From Prochlorococcus sp. AG-402-B19 (lineage in GTDB: Bacteria > Cyanobacteriota > Cyanobacteriia > PCC-6307 > Cyanobiaceae), in contig QCHM01000005.1 in NCBI GenBank assembly GCA_003279615.1, positions 45,792 through 109,791 on the forward strand: a stretch of DNA of 64,000 nucleotides, given 5' to 3'. Under the pieces are notes generated by a model. The model saw nothing but the letters and a program-made list of their open reading frames with translations. It had not been told where the DNA came from and did no database searches. The position numbers were made by a program, and so were the translations under genes. Of the stretch, positions 16,690 through 26,869 are shown piece after piece (positions within the stretch are counted from its first letter, which is position 1; every line of letters begins with the position of its first letter).

Positions 16690-17631
16690 TTATTTATTTA
16701 ATATTTTATGAACTAATTTTTTAAAAAACAAGCGAGGAGTAGCTAAATCTATTCCTAATTTGAAATATAAGAATTTATCTATTTTCTTACCAGTATCAAT
16801 AAATAAAGAAGATGGGATCATATAAAAACAATATAATCCAATTTGAAATAATTCTTTCAATGGAAGTTGATATATTTTGGTAGGCGGATTACTTATTCCT
16901 ATATTGCTTGATCCCGACCCTAAGTAATGCATTACGCTGAAATCTTGAGGTATAAAAGAAATATCAACAATAATTTTTTCATTCAAAGCTTTACCCTCCT
17001 CAATCATTTGAAACCATAAAGCATCTAATTTATTCATTTTCACAGCAACATGCTGATGATAAATATCTTGTCTAAAAATGACCATATCTCCTTTATTAGC
17101 AGCAATCTTTATTACTTTTTTATTATCTTCCCAAGTCTTAATTTCTGATTTTGTTGGTTTTGCTATTTTCCTCTCTTTATTATGAAATACATTCTCCGCA
17201 ACCCAAAAGGTTCTATCCTCTAGATCGTCTTCAAGATAAAGAATACAATTAATACCTTTTGACTCATCTGTCTCAAAGGTTACAGGATTGACGTTATCAG
17301 CATGCCAAGTAAAAAGGGGAGCTTTATTATTTATTGAATAACTTCTAATACATTTCAAGATAGGTTCTTTACCTAAAAAATTTGAAGCCAATTCTCTTAA
17401 GTTTTTATCAATAACAACATCAACTGCATCTTTAGAACAAGCCAACACATTTGTATTGAATTTGGTTAAACCTAAAAGTGTTGTCTGGGGCTTATTTGAA
17501 TTCAATGAGAATTTTTTATAACGTAAAGTTTCCCTAATTCTTTCACATGAGTTGTTTTCGCACACACTTGGGATGATTCCCCAACCTTTTTCTTTTAATT
17601 GTGTTAATGCTTTATTATACTTTTCTTGCAT
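16690..17631 (-). CDS. PhyH-like Fe(II)/2-oxoglutarate-dependent dioxygenase
   Basis: A 313-residue protein with the pattern of phytanoyl-CoA dioxygenase-like oxygenases. TWHADN near residue 118 gives the HxD iron ligands, and RQDIYHQHVAVKM near residue 190 gives the distal histidine, preceded by NKGDMVIF, a usual strand before that ligand. The C-terminal 80 residues are more hydrophobic and unlike the core fold. It is a single-gene unit between a tRNA gap and a decayed region. PhyH-like enzymes hydroxylate many small molecules and appear in polysaccharide or natural-product islands. The substrate cannot be predicted. Confidence 0.7.
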   Translation of the reverse strand: MQEKYNKALTQLKEKGWGIIPSVCENNSCERIRETLRYKKFSLNSNKPQTTLLGLTKFNTNVLACSKDAVDVVIDKNLRELASNFLGKEPILKCIRSYSINNKAPLFTWHADNVNPVTFETDESKGINCILYLEDDLEDRTFWVAENVFHNKERKIAKPTKSEIKTWEDNKKVIKIAANKGDMVIFRQDIYHQHVAVKMNKLDALWFQMIEEGKALNEKIIVDISFIPQDFSVMHYLGSGSSNIGISNPPTKIYQLPLKELFQIGLYCFYMIPSSLFIDTGKKIDKFLYFKLGIDLATPRLFFKKLVHKILNK

Positions 17632-18432
17632 AATCCAAAAAATAATTAAGAAACTATAATTTTCAAATCATAGCCTACATTCCTTTTATTTAAGTTTTAA
17701 TGGTAACAACCTGTACCTAAACTCTTAGCATTACTAGTAATTCCCCTTACATAGAATTCGATTCAAGGCTTCTGAGAAATTTAAAAAATCACCTATTTTA
17801 CTTGACGCCACTTAATAGAGGTTAGTAAGCAATTATGCAAAATGATGCTATACGGCACGGTAAAAATAACTACATAGGATCTGGTAAAGAATGATACAAA
17901 ATCATGCACTCCTAAATACCCTCAAGCTTGAAAATGGAGATGGATACTCAGTTCAGGGAAGAAAAATAAGAGGAAATAAAAAAACAAGTAATTTATCGTT
18001 TAAAAGATGCTATTGGAATGAGAATTATCGTTGAGCAGTCTTCCCACCCTATGACTGGAATAGTCAAAACCAAAGTAAGATTATCTTCGCCATTGAAGAT
18101 CTAAATAGCGTTGTTGATAAAAGAAATATATGAAGAATGGTGGAAATGAGAAGGCATATTTAAACAAGGCGCAAGTGAATTTTTTATAGGTGCAATGCAG
18201 CTGTAAATAATTAAATATATTGCAGAAAAAAGTCTTCAGCTGATAAAAATATAAATTTTATACTTAATAATATTAACTTATAAAGAAATAGATTTTGCAA
18301 AAATGAAAGAGAAATCATTAGATATTTATAGTAAATAACCTATTATAAAAAATGCGTAAGAATCTAATAGGATCAAAGAAATTATAGGTAATGATAATTT
18401 TATATTATATTCTTTTTATTTTAATATTTAAT
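17632..18432. other. Long intergenic region, probably decayed
   Basis: About 800 bp without an intact gene between the dioxygenase and galE. The middle, 17891-18206, reads like the wreck of a small protein gene (separate entry). The flanks, 17632-17890 and 18207-18432, are AT-rich and show no open frame, RNA gene or terminator that I can support. Confidence 0.6.
17891..18206 (+). pseudogene. Candidate remnant of an unknown small gene
   Basis: From ATG at 17891 a 47-codon frame ends at TGA 18032-18034. The same frame continues as protein-like sequence for about 32 codons (including AVFPPYDWN and FAIEDLNSVVDK) to a second TGA. A neighbouring frame then carries EEWWK, a stop, and KQGASEFFIGAMQL before TAA at 18204. 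The amino-acid composition, rich in W, Y and D, is less random than nearby AT-rich noise. I read it as one gene with two nonsense changes and a frameshift. I do not recognise the ancestor, and it could still be non-coding. Confidence 0.35.
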
Positions 18433-19485
18433 TTATATATAACCTTTTGGATTCAATGATTGCCATTTCCAGCCATCAATACACATTTGCTCCAAAGATC
18501 TCTCTGGAGTCCATTCTAAACATAAAGCAGCAAGAGAATTATCTGCCACAACAGAGCCACAATCTCCTTCTCTTCTAGAAGAAAATCTTAAAGGTATATT
18601 GATATTGTTTACTCTTTTAAAAGTATTCAAAAGTTCTAATACACTTGTACCTTTTCCTGTACCAAGATTCAAGTTAATAATTTGATTTTGATTATTCACT
18701 AAATATTCCAAAGCTAATACATGTCCCTCGGCAAGATCCATCACATGTATGTAGTCTCTAACACCTGTTCCATCTTTAGTGGGCCAATCATTTCCGAAAA
18801 TGGTAAATTCATCACGAACACCTGCCGCAACTTGGGTTATATAAGGGAAAATATTACTTGGAACACCAATAGGAGCTTCACCAAGCATGCCAGAATGATG
18901 AGCACCGATAGGATTAAAGTAACGTAAGTTGGCAATTCTCCATTTGTCTGGTTGACTGTTGTATAAATCATTGAGTAATTGCTCTATAGCTACTTTAGTT
19001 GTTCCATATGGATTAATAGGCTTTATTAATGTATTTTCTTTAATAGGTTTATTATTTGAAAATCCGTAAATAGTAGCACTACTACTAAATACAATTGTTC
19101 TACAATTATATCTATTCATTACGCTTAGCAAATTAATAGAAGAACCAACATTTACATCCCAATACTTCAATGGATTATGTACTGAATCATTCACAGATTT
19201 CAGACCAGCAAAGTGAATAACTGCCTCAATAGATTTACCTAATTTTTCATGTGCTGAAAATAATTGATCAAGTACTTTTTCATCTCGTAAATCTGCCGAG
19301 CAAGTTTCAATACCAGTACTTCTATTAAGATTATTTGAATTTAATAGCTCAACAACTCGCTGAAGAGATTGACTATTACTATTCACATAAGAATCTATTA
19401 CTATAACTTCATGACCTCTCTCAAGTAAAGCTAAACAAGTGTGGCTGCCTATAAAGCCTGCCCCTCCAGTTACTAATATCTTCAT
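18433..19485 (-). CDS. galE: UDP-glucose 4-epimerase
   Basis: A 350-residue SDR with the GalE pattern: GGAGFIGSHT at residues 7-16 binds NAD, HFAGLKSV lies near residue 93, FSSSATIYG holds the catalytic serine, YGTTK is the YxxxK pair, and NLRYFNPIGAH is diagnostic of GalE. It interconverts UDP-glucose and UDP-galactose, supplying galactose for lipopolysaccharide or capsule. It stands alone, with a decayed region downstream and a 170-bp gap upstream. The length is normal and no active-site change is seen. Confidence 0.93.
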   Translation of the reverse strand: MKILVTGGAGFIGSHTCLALLERGHEVIVIDSYVNSNSQSLQRVVELLNSNNLNRSTGIETCSADLRDEKVLDQLFSAHEKLGKSIEAVIHFAGLKSVNDSVHNPLKYWDVNVGSSINLLSVMNRYNCRTIVFSSSATIYGFSNNKPIKENTLIKPINPYGTTKVAIEQLLNDLYNSQPDKWRIANLRYFNPIGAHHSGMLGEAPIGVPSNIFPYITQVAAGVRDEFTIFGNDWPTKDGTGVRDYIHVMDLAEGHVLALEYLVNNQNQIINLNLGTGKGTSVLELLNTFKRVNNINIPLRFSSRREGDCGSVVADNSLAALCLEWTPERSLEQMCIDGWKWQSLNPKGYI

Positions 19486-19659
19486 CTATTATTTTAATCA
19501 TTTATACACTAGGTTTACATTTTAATCTGTTAAATATAGAAATTATTATCAATATTGCAAAAATTTACAACTAGCGAAAGCAGATTAAAAACTAATAGAA
19601 ATCCCCCAAATCCTTTTTAAAGCAAAAACAATAGACGTAATAAGCCTTAGAATGATTAA

Positions 19660-21510
19660 TCAAAATATAAAGCCAACATTAAATCCATACGATTTAGTAT
19701 CAGACCTCAGCATTTGGCCAGTATCAATAAAGTTTAAAGTATTTGTTGTATATATATCAAAGTATTTATTTTTTAATTTAGAAATCCTAATAGCAATTGT
19801 CCAATTATCATTGCTTTGATTCAACGAAAAGTTATATTCTGGAATAAGTGAAATATCGTTAAGCATTTGCCAACTCATGCTTGTTCCAACTGCCGCAGGA
19901 GATGCAATGCCACTATATGATATTTTTGGATTAAAATTAAAACTTAAATTATCATCAAAGTTATAAGTATTTATTAACTCAGTAAAAAGCCACCCAACTC
20001 CTCTTAATCTCCCTGCACTTACACGAACAGAGCTAGTAATAAAATCTCCATCGTTCTGTGAAAAGAAAGTAGCTTTTCCCCCACCTCTAAAAAATAACTT
20101 ATCATTATCATGATATTTACCGTTGAAGGGTTTTTCTGAATATGAGTTTTGTCCAATTGATGAAGTAGAGATATCAAAATCAAATCGATTAGATGCACCC
20201 CATACAATTTTGTTTCCCCAGCTACCATTATTATTCAGATAGTAACTAGCATTTATTTCACCTAAATTTAGAGATTCTGCTGTTGAGACACTTAATCCAC
20301 CTAATCTAAGACGATTTTGCTTAGATATTTTTTCAAGAGGTATTCCTACATTTTTTGGCTTATAAATTAAAGATGTTGTATATAATAATTCATCTGAACT
20401 AGGCAAAGCCAAAGTTCCTAAACTAGGAGATAATCCAAAACCATTTGTCAATCCTGCTTTTATTGCTACCTGTGTATCTAATGAATAAACAACTCCGAGG
20501 TTATAAATAGTTTTCTTTGAGAATAAGAGGTTTTCATCAAAGCTATTGTAGCCTGATGTAATAGGTCTATATACAGAGCTATAGGATTTTAGATTTTTTT
20601 GTATCTGATATTCAATCCCAGTTCCTAAACCAAAACTACTACCATAAAACTTTCCTGAACTTGATCTATTAGATTGCTGTGATGGTAATAATATAAAGCG
20701 TGGTATAAAATTAAAATCTAATTTATTTGTCAGTTTATAGTTAAGCGGCAATGAAATTGAACCAACAAAATTATTATTTATAATCTCTTCTTTATTATCA
20801 TTAAATATATTATTTGAAGTTGTAGAACATTTATAAGAATAACAACCACCGCTCGCAACATTCCAATTTTCGATCGAACTATTTAAAGCAATTAACAAAT
20901 CATTATCTTTAAAAAACTGCCATGTAAAAGATGCACCATAACTTATCCATCTATTTGCAACAGGTTTATCATATTTAGTTATCTTCTTATGCAAAGGATC
21001 GTCACTATGAGAATAAAAACCCTCAATCATTAAAAAGTCATTTAATCCATAATTAATAGAAATTGAATAGTTTTGATTACCTGTTCCACCACCATAATAG
21101 GATTTTTTAAAAGGTGTAATTTGACTAAAGCTTATTTCTACATCCCCCTTCTTTAAAATATTAGCCTTAGGGACAGATCTTCCCATATCTAATAAATCAT
21201 GATAAACAAGTTGATTAGATATTTGATCATATGATTTGCTTTTTTTGACTTCTTTTTGAATAGCTGGAATTAAAGTTTTATTGTTAATTCTAAAATCATT
21301 TTTTTGCTTCTCATTGATCTTTTTCCATAATAACTTAGTATCATTTGTATTATTATCTTCGATAATATATTCCCAAATAACTTTACCTGAATTTATTTTT
21401 TTATTTTTTTTAGGATCAGCCTTATTCTCTAAAATACCTGTATTAACTTCAGCGTGTAATATCGGAGAGAATGGAAAGAATAAAACAAAAGCAAATATCA
21501 ATCTTCTCAT
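19660..21510 (-). CDS. Predicted outer-membrane beta-barrel protein with signal peptide
   Basis: A 616-residue protein. Residues 1-20 (MRRLIFAFVLFFPFSPILHA) form a clear signal peptide with an AxA-like end. A polar, lysine- and asparagine-rich stretch to about residue 110 follows, then a long run of alternating strands rich in Y, F, G, S and N (for example SISINYGLNDFLMIEGFYSH and GATFFS-type hairpins), ending with VGFIF. A terminal aromatic residue is the usual C-terminal signal for outer-membrane barrels. I do not recognise the family. Candidates are a cyanobacterial porin-like or YjbH-like capsule-associated barrel. It is a monocistronic gene within the glycan island. Confidence 0.6.
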   Translation of the reverse strand: MRRLIFAFVLFFPFSPILHAEVNTGILENKADPKKNKKINSGKVIWEYIIEDNNTNDTKLLWKKINEKQKNDFRINNKTLIPAIQKEVKKSKSYDQISNQLVYHDLLDMGRSVPKANILKKGDVEISFSQITPFKKSYYGGGTGNQNYSISINYGLNDFLMIEGFYSHSDDPLHKKITKYDKPVANRWISYGASFTWQFFKDNDLLIALNSSIENWNVASGGCYSYKCSTTSNNIFNDNKEEIINNNFVGSISLPLNYKLTNKLDFNFIPRFILLPSQQSNRSSSGKFYGSSFGLGTGIEYQIQKNLKSYSSVYRPITSGYNSFDENLLFSKKTIYNLGVVYSLDTQVAIKAGLTNGFGLSPSLGTLALPSSDELLYTTSLIYKPKNVGIPLEKISKQNRLRLGGLSVSTAESLNLGEINASYYLNNNGSWGNKIVWGASNRFDFDISTSSIGQNSYSEKPFNGKYHDNDKLFFRGGGKATFFSQNDGDFITSSVRVSAGRLRGVGWLFTELINTYNFDDNLSFNFNPKISYSGIASPAAVGTSMSWQMLNDISLIPEYNFSLNQSNDNWTIAIRISKLKNKYFDIYTTNTLNFIDTGQMLRSDTKSYGFNVGFIF

Positions 21511-22262
21511 AATTTTTCGCGAATTTTAAAATCAATCTTCAATCAGATTCATAGTTATTTTACTTTGATTCAAATATTGGTCAAGATGATTAAAACATTA
21601 AATATGCACTAATTATGAAATTAATCAATCTAAACATGAAAATTCTTGCCCTCTTAGTAATTTAATAAGATAATTTTTATTATTTTTAATTGTATCTTAT
21701 TTGATCGAGAACTAATAGCCAGGACAAATTAAACCTAAAAGAAAAAATAGAAGTAGTAACACGATTAAATTTAATTAGATAAAACCTATTTAGAACTTTA
21801 GATTATCCATTGATTTTTCATATTAAAAATTATATTCCTTACTGTCATACGTCTACAAAAAGACTATAGATAATTTCAATGATTAGATTGATTTTAGAAA
21901 TTCTCGTTAATCAAATCTTTTTTAAATAGCTAGTTAAGCTTCAGCTGTTCAAAATAAAATTACATGCTACTTACAAACTAATACAAGCAACCTCAAACTT
22001 AATATTGTTTCATTAATAGGTTGGTTATCTCAATAATTGCTTAATGATAGAAAAATCTATTCCTGGTAATTTTATTTTTTTAGATTCACTGGGAACTTGA
22101 TAAATTTAAGGCTCTAAATCAATTTTTCATAACATCTACAATGATCTTTAATTTTAAGAATCTTTTTAAATAAAAATACTTGATTCGCGATTATTAATAA
22201 ACTTGAAAGTTGGGATTTATTTGATTTAAATATAGTTTCGTAAATTTATATTTTAAATTAAT
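21511..22262. other. Long AT-rich intergenic region
   Basis: About 750 bp between the barrel gene and the DUF2214 gene. Only very short frames occur on either strand. I found no tRNA, recognisable small-protein family, direct repeat or terminator. It probably holds the barrel-gene promoter near its left end and decayed sequence elsewhere. Confidence 0.55.
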
Positions 22263-22751
22263 TTAAAATAATCCAACACCTCTTGCCATAAGAGTCGCTA
22301 AAAAGGGGATAGTAGCAAATCCAAACAATTCTATATTTATTATTAACCTTAACCTTAAAACCAGTTTCTCCGTAACTTCAGGAAGTTGTCCCTTGCTCAA
22401 AGGAATTGCCCATAAGACATAGGTAATTGTGGGATACAGAGATAACGAACCAACTAAAGCAAAAATTATAATCTTTGTCCAAAAAATGGGATTTTGGGTA
22501 TAAAATTCTGCTCCTTGACCAAACTTGATAACACGATAAATACCACTTACCAAAAGAGCAACTCCAGCAATTCCATAGATAATGTCTGCAATAACCATGG
22601 ATATTGCCTCTTCTCTTCTTGGGTTCGACTTCAATGAGATACGCTCATAAATCAAAGCTCCAAAACAAATCATAAAACTGAGATAATGAATATATGCGAC
22701 AGAAGCCGATTTCAATAAATCAAATGGTAAAGAGAACCCGAACACAATCAC
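22263..22751 (-). CDS. DUF2214 family membrane protein
   Basis: A 162-residue protein with four membrane helices. SVAYIHYLSFMICFGALIYE near residue 17, the central GVALLVSGIYRVIKFGQG and the C-terminal FATIPFLATLMARG match the DUF2214 pattern of predicted membrane proteins. The listed start is GTG at 22751. The function is unknown. The conserved histidine in helix 1 and the arginine after helix 2 may be functional. It is isolated by two gaps. Confidence 0.75.
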   Translation of the reverse strand: MIVFGFSLPFDLLKSASVAYIHYLSFMICFGALIYERISLKSNPRREEAISMVIADIIYGIAGVALLVSGIYRVIKFGQGAEFYTQNPIFWTKIIIFALVGSLSLYPTITYVLWAIPLSKGQLPEVTEKLVLRLRLIINIELFGFATIPFLATLMARGVGLF

Positions 22752-22997
22752 AATGCTTTATCAATTTATACAATAGCAATAATCTTTAATCACGAGGAGA
22801 TAAAGATACTAGTCATTTGAGCAAGAGATCAGAAATTTACTTCTTTTAAAAGAATTTTGCAGACTTATCAATATCAGCAATATCTTTAGCTTAGTAACTA
22901 ATACTTAATATAAAAAAGGATTTAGGCTATTACAAATATTCTTCAAATAATCGAAAATTTGTATTTTTAGGTTATTTTAAAAGTTTTAGAGCAGATC

Positions 22998-23402
22998 ATG
23001 GAAGAGAAGCTGAAGAAATTCATTTTTGGATTATTTTCATTTATTTTTATAGTTTTTACAATATTAATTACTTTTCAGGCAGAAGTTTTATATGCATTAG
23101 ATAGTGGTAATTCTATCTTTATCAAAAAAGTCTCGAAATCATATACAAATAAATTTTGTAATGCTATTGGATTCGGCCTCTCAAAGGAAAGTGCAATGGA
23201 TTTTTCATTGGAAGAAAACAAACAGGTTTTCAAAAAAAGAAAAGAGCTTGATAGTATTGATAAAGAATTACTTGCAGAAGAAATAGCCATATCGGTCATT
23301 GAAAAATGTGGTTATCCTATTAACTTGTCTGGAGAAAAAGGAATTATAGAATTTAAAGAATATTATCTCTCAAAAGATAAAGAAATTAAAAAGAATGATT
23401 AG
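22998..23402 (+). CDS. Small secreted or anchored hypothetical protein
   Basis: A 134-residue protein with an N-terminal hydrophobic segment (residues 8-33) that could be a signal peptide or anchor, then a mostly helical polar domain with YTNKFCNAIGFGLSKESAM at residues 49-67 and a conserved-looking CGYP at 113-116. The two cysteines (54 and 113) could form a disulfide in the periplasm. I do not know the family name; the style is that of small picocyanobacterial conserved proteins. It is monocistronic on the plus strand. Confidence 0.6.
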   Translation: MEEKLKKFIFGLFSFIFIVFTILITFQAEVLYALDSGNSIFIKKVSKSYTNKFCNAIGFGLSKESAMDFSLEENKQVFKKRKELDSIDKELLAEEIAISVIEKCGYPINLSGEKGIIEFKEYYLSKDKEIKKND

Positions 23403-23521
23403 GTAATCGAAATGGTTCTAATTTATCTTTAAAGATCTACTTTTCAAATTAATTTAAAGGCTTTTCTAAAATAATAAATTAACTAAATTTTATTTCTTAA
23501 ACATAATTTTGGAAACAAAAA

Positions 23522-24547
23522 CTATCTTTTAAAGTAATCAAGATACCATTTTGCGAATTTGTTCAACCCTATTTCTATTGAAGTTGAGGGTTTAAATCCT
23601 ATCCAGCTCTCTAATAAATCTGTCTTTGCTGCTGTAGCCTCTACATCCCCTGGTTGTATTGGTAAAAAGTTTTTTATAGCTTTGATTCCCAGCTCATCTT
23701 CTAGAATGTCTATGAATCGAAGTAATTCAACTGGTTGGCTATTTCCAATATTAAATATTCTAAAAGGAGCAAAAGAACTAGCTTGATTTGGATATAAATA
23801 ATCAAAATCATTATCTATGTATGCAGGTTTATAACAACATCTGTAAACACCTTCAACAATATCATCAATATAAGTAAAGTCTCTCTTCATTTTTCCATAA
23901 TTAAATACATTAATCGGTTTTCTATTTAAAATAGAATCTGCAAAAATCATTGGTGCCATATCAGGTCGACCCCAAGGACCATAAACAGTAAAAAATCTCA
24001 ATCCTGTGGTTGGTATTTCATAAAGGTGGCTATAAGAATGCGCCATTAATTCATTAGCTTTCTTTGTAGCTCCATATAAACTTACGGGGTGATCTACAGA
24101 CTGAGATTCAGCAAAAGGTAAATTCTTATTACCACCATAGACTGAACTACTAGAGGCGAAGATCAAATTATTAATCTTATGATCTCGGCATTGCTCAAGC
24201 AAATTTGAGAAACCAACTAGATTACTTTGAATATATGTAGATGGATTATCTATTGAATACCTAACACCTGCTTGTGCCGCAAGATTAACTACTATTGTAG
24301 GTGAATGAGTATTAAAAATGTGTTTTAGATCCGTTTGATTTTCAAGTGGTGATTTATAAAATTTCCATTTGCCTGGCTCACTATCTAAAATTGTTTGAAT
24401 TTTATTTAGGCGTAATTTTTTTAAATTAGGATCATAATATGAATTTAAATTATCTAATCCAATAACATTTTCTCCATTTTTTATTAAACGAATAACTAAT
24501 TCTGAACCAATAAAACCAGCAGCACCTGTAATTAATATTGTTTTCAT
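23522..24547 (-). CDS. Nucleotide-sugar epimerase, UDP-glucuronate 4-epimerase-like
   Basis: A 341-residue SDR. GAAGFIGSEL at residues 8-17 binds NAD. GLDNLNSYYDPNLKKLR near residue 30 is the signature of CapI/LspL-type UDP-glucuronate epimerases, and RYSIDNPSTYIQSNL, FASSSSVYGG and YGATK hold the substrate and catalytic residues. It most likely interconverts UDP-glucuronate and UDP-galacturonate. It follows manC by 37 nt on the same strand, so both are probably co-transcribed. Other uronate or hexosamine epimerases of this clade remain possible. Confidence 0.85.
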   Translation of the reverse strand: MKTILITGAAGFIGSELVIRLIKNGENVIGLDNLNSYYDPNLKKLRLNKIQTILDSEPGKWKFYKSPLENQTDLKHIFNTHSPTIVVNLAAQAGVRYSIDNPSTYIQSNLVGFSNLLEQCRDHKINNLIFASSSSVYGGNKNLPFAESQSVDHPVSLYGATKKANELMAHSYSHLYEIPTTGLRFFTVYGPWGRPDMAPMIFADSILNRKPINVFNYGKMKRDFTYIDDIVEGVYRCCYKPAYIDNDFDYLYPNQASSFAPFRIFNIGNSQPVELLRFIDILEDELGIKAIKNFLPIQPGDVEATAAKTDLLESWIGFKPSTSIEIGLNKFAKWYLDYFKR

Positions 24548-24584
24548 TTTAAAAATTTAATATTAAATTTATAAAAAAAAATCA

Positions 24585-26030
24585 TTATTTATTATTATCT
24601 CTTCCATATATATCATCAAATCTAACTATATCATCTTCCCTTAAATAAGCTCCACTTTGAACTTCGATAAGTACTAAGGGGATTCTTCCAGGATTTATCA
24701 GCCTGTGTCTTGACCCTAAAGGAATGTATACACTTTGATTTTCTCCTAATATTAAGTTTTCATCATTAACTTCTACCTTGGCTGTGCCTTTAACAACTAT
24801 CCAATGCTCAGCTCTATGATGATGCATTTGCAAAGAAAGACTTGCTTCAGGATTTACTTCTATTCTCTTTACTTGCCATCTGGAACCTTCCACGACCGAA
24901 GTGTAATGTCCCCATGGTCTATAAACCTTTCTATGAGATTTCCCTTCCGCTCTATTCTCCTCTATTAATTGATTTACTATTTGTTTTACATCTTGATCAT
25001 GATTTTTATGAGAAATAAGTATTGCATCATTAGTTTCAACTATTAATAAATTCTCTATACCTAATCCAACAACTAGCCTACTTTCACTTCTGATGTAACA
25101 GTCATTTATATCTTTAGTTATTACATTACCAGTAATAACATTTCCATTGTCATCTTTTTTTGAAACGTCCCATATCGACTTCCAACTTCCAATATCACTC
25201 CACCCTACATTCAAAGGTAAAACAACACCTGATCTCGTTTTCTCCATAACCGCAAAATCAATAGATATATCAGGACAATCTTTAAAAGCTTTTTTATCTA
25301 ACCTTTGAAAATCCATGTCAAGCAAGTTTTCTTTTAAAGCCTTTTTACAAGATTTAAGTACTTGTGGAGAAAACTTTTCAAGCTCTTTCAGATATACACT
25401 TGCCCTAAACAAAAACATTCCACTGTTCCAGGTATAGCGTGGATCTGAAACTAATTTTTTTGCTTTTTCTATATCAGGTTTTTCAATAAATTTTGATATG
25501 GGACTAGCAATAAATGAATCAACTTCTAATGGTTCAATAGACTCTATATATCCATAACCAACTTCAGGAGATGTAGGGATAATCCCAAAAGTAACTAAGT
25601 TGCCTTTTGCGGCAAAATCCTTTGCAGCTTTAATTGATTTTATAAATTGTTGATTATCTTTTATTAAATGATCAGAGGCTAAAACAAATAAAATAGGGTC
25701 AGAACCATTTTCTAAAGCCTTAAGTGCAGCGATGGCTATCGCGGGAGCAGTATTACGTGCAAAAGGTTCAAGTATGATTTTTTTTGGTTTAACATTTATA
25801 GCCCTTAATTGCTCTGCAACGATGAAACGATGTTCTTCATTACAAATTAAAATTGGATCCTCTTGATTTGCAATTCCACTAAGTCGTTCTATAGTTTGTT
25901 GCAATAACGTTTTAGACGAATCTTCAATCAAGTTTAAATATTGCTTTGGATAACTTTCTCTAGACAAGGGCCAAAGCCTAGAACCAGTACCTCCGCAAAG
26001 TATTAATGGTAACAACTGATCTATTTTCAT
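24585..26030 (-). CDS. manC: Mannose-1-phosphate guanylyltransferase / mannose-6-phosphate isomerase
   Basis: A 481-residue type II phosphomannose isomerase-GMP. The N-terminal guanylyltransferase has LCGGTGSRLWPLSRE at residues 11-25, PKQYLNL, FVLASDH and FIEKPD. The C-terminal cupin has YRPWGHYTSV, QMHHHRAEHWIVV and IPLGSRHRLINPG. It makes GDP-mannose and can supply mannose 6-phosphate, feeding gmd and fcl and perhaps the NUDIX hydrolase in this island. It is the last gene of the island before a 1.2 kb gap and heads the unit with the epimerase gene. Confidence 0.95.
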   Translation of the reverse strand: MKIDQLLPLILCGGTGSRLWPLSRESYPKQYLNLIEDSSKTLLQQTIERLSGIANQEDPILICNEEHRFIVAEQLRAINVKPKKIILEPFARNTAPAIAIAALKALENGSDPILFVLASDHLIKDNQQFIKSIKAAKDFAAKGNLVTFGIIPTSPEVGYGYIESIEPLEVDSFIASPISKFIEKPDIEKAKKLVSDPRYTWNSGMFLFRASVYLKELEKFSPQVLKSCKKALKENLLDMDFQRLDKKAFKDCPDISIDFAVMEKTRSGVVLPLNVGWSDIGSWKSIWDVSKKDDNGNVITGNVITKDINDCYIRSESRLVVGLGIENLLIVETNDAILISHKNHDQDVKQIVNQLIEENRAEGKSHRKVYRPWGHYTSVVEGSRWQVKRIEVNPEASLSLQMHHHRAEHWIVVKGTAKVEVNDENLILGENQSVYIPLGSRHRLINPGRIPLVLIEVQSGAYLREDDIVRFDDIYGRDNNK

Positions 26031-26549
26031 TAATACTAAAGAGAAAGTTAATCTGAATAAATAATTTCTTTTTAAGAATTTTATTATAGTTAATTGTTCC
26101 TAAAAAAACAAAATGGAAAGGAAGCAGAAATATTTCCTAATTTGACACATCTGGTGAAGTTAATAATCTTTTTCAACTTAATAATTTAACCAAAATTATT
26201 TCATGAAGAGGCATAGTGAAATCAAGATTTAATTAAAATATTATTTTTTCAATCGCGGTATATTTACACTTAATAGATCTCCAAGGACAAATAAAGCAGA
26301 TCTTTAGAGGATTTCCCCAATCATCGAATTAACTCTAAAACTTAGCTTTATTGCTTGATTTTAAGGGACTCAGCATTAAATCCTTTATTTCTCTGGTAAA
26401 AAATTTAATAACCAACTAAATAATATCAGCGGCAAGTAACCCATAAAAAAGATTCACAAGCCAAACCTGAACGAATCTAAAGAAATAGCAAAATTATAAT
26501 TAAATTGTCTAAAAATCCTCTTTTGCGAAGATCTAGCAAATCGTCATAA

Positions 26550-26770
26550 TTTTCCACAGTTTCATGTTTTCCTGATATTGCAAAAAGTTTTATCCGAGAA
26601 CTTTAACAAGAACTTGGTTGTGTATCAAGTGATACTAAAACCCTGAAAGTGCTTCCTGCGTCTATCTTTTTTCTATAAGCAATGATTTTTGTAATTTATC
26701 CACTTATTCAATTGACATCTTCCCTATTGAGATTTTTGATGAGATATGATTTTTGTGGAAAAGTGGAAAA
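26550..26770. promoter_or_regulatory. Cluster of DnaA-box-like 9-mers
   Basis: TTTTCCACA at 26550-26558, TTATCCACT at 26696-26704, and on the other strand TTTTCCACA at 26754-26762 and TTTTCCACT at 26762-26770. TTTTCCACA is, as far as I recall, the cyanobacterial variant of the DnaA box. The last two overlap by one base in tandem. No dnaA or dnaN gene is near, so this is not obviously oriC. A chance AT-rich cluster remains possible. Confidence 0.35.
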
Positions 26771-26869
26771 CCTCTCCCGATAATGCTTGATATTCTTCTT
26801 TCGAGAATAGAGAAAACAAATCGAAAAATACTCTCAAGACCGTAAGCGTATTTAGCGAATTCCAAAAAG

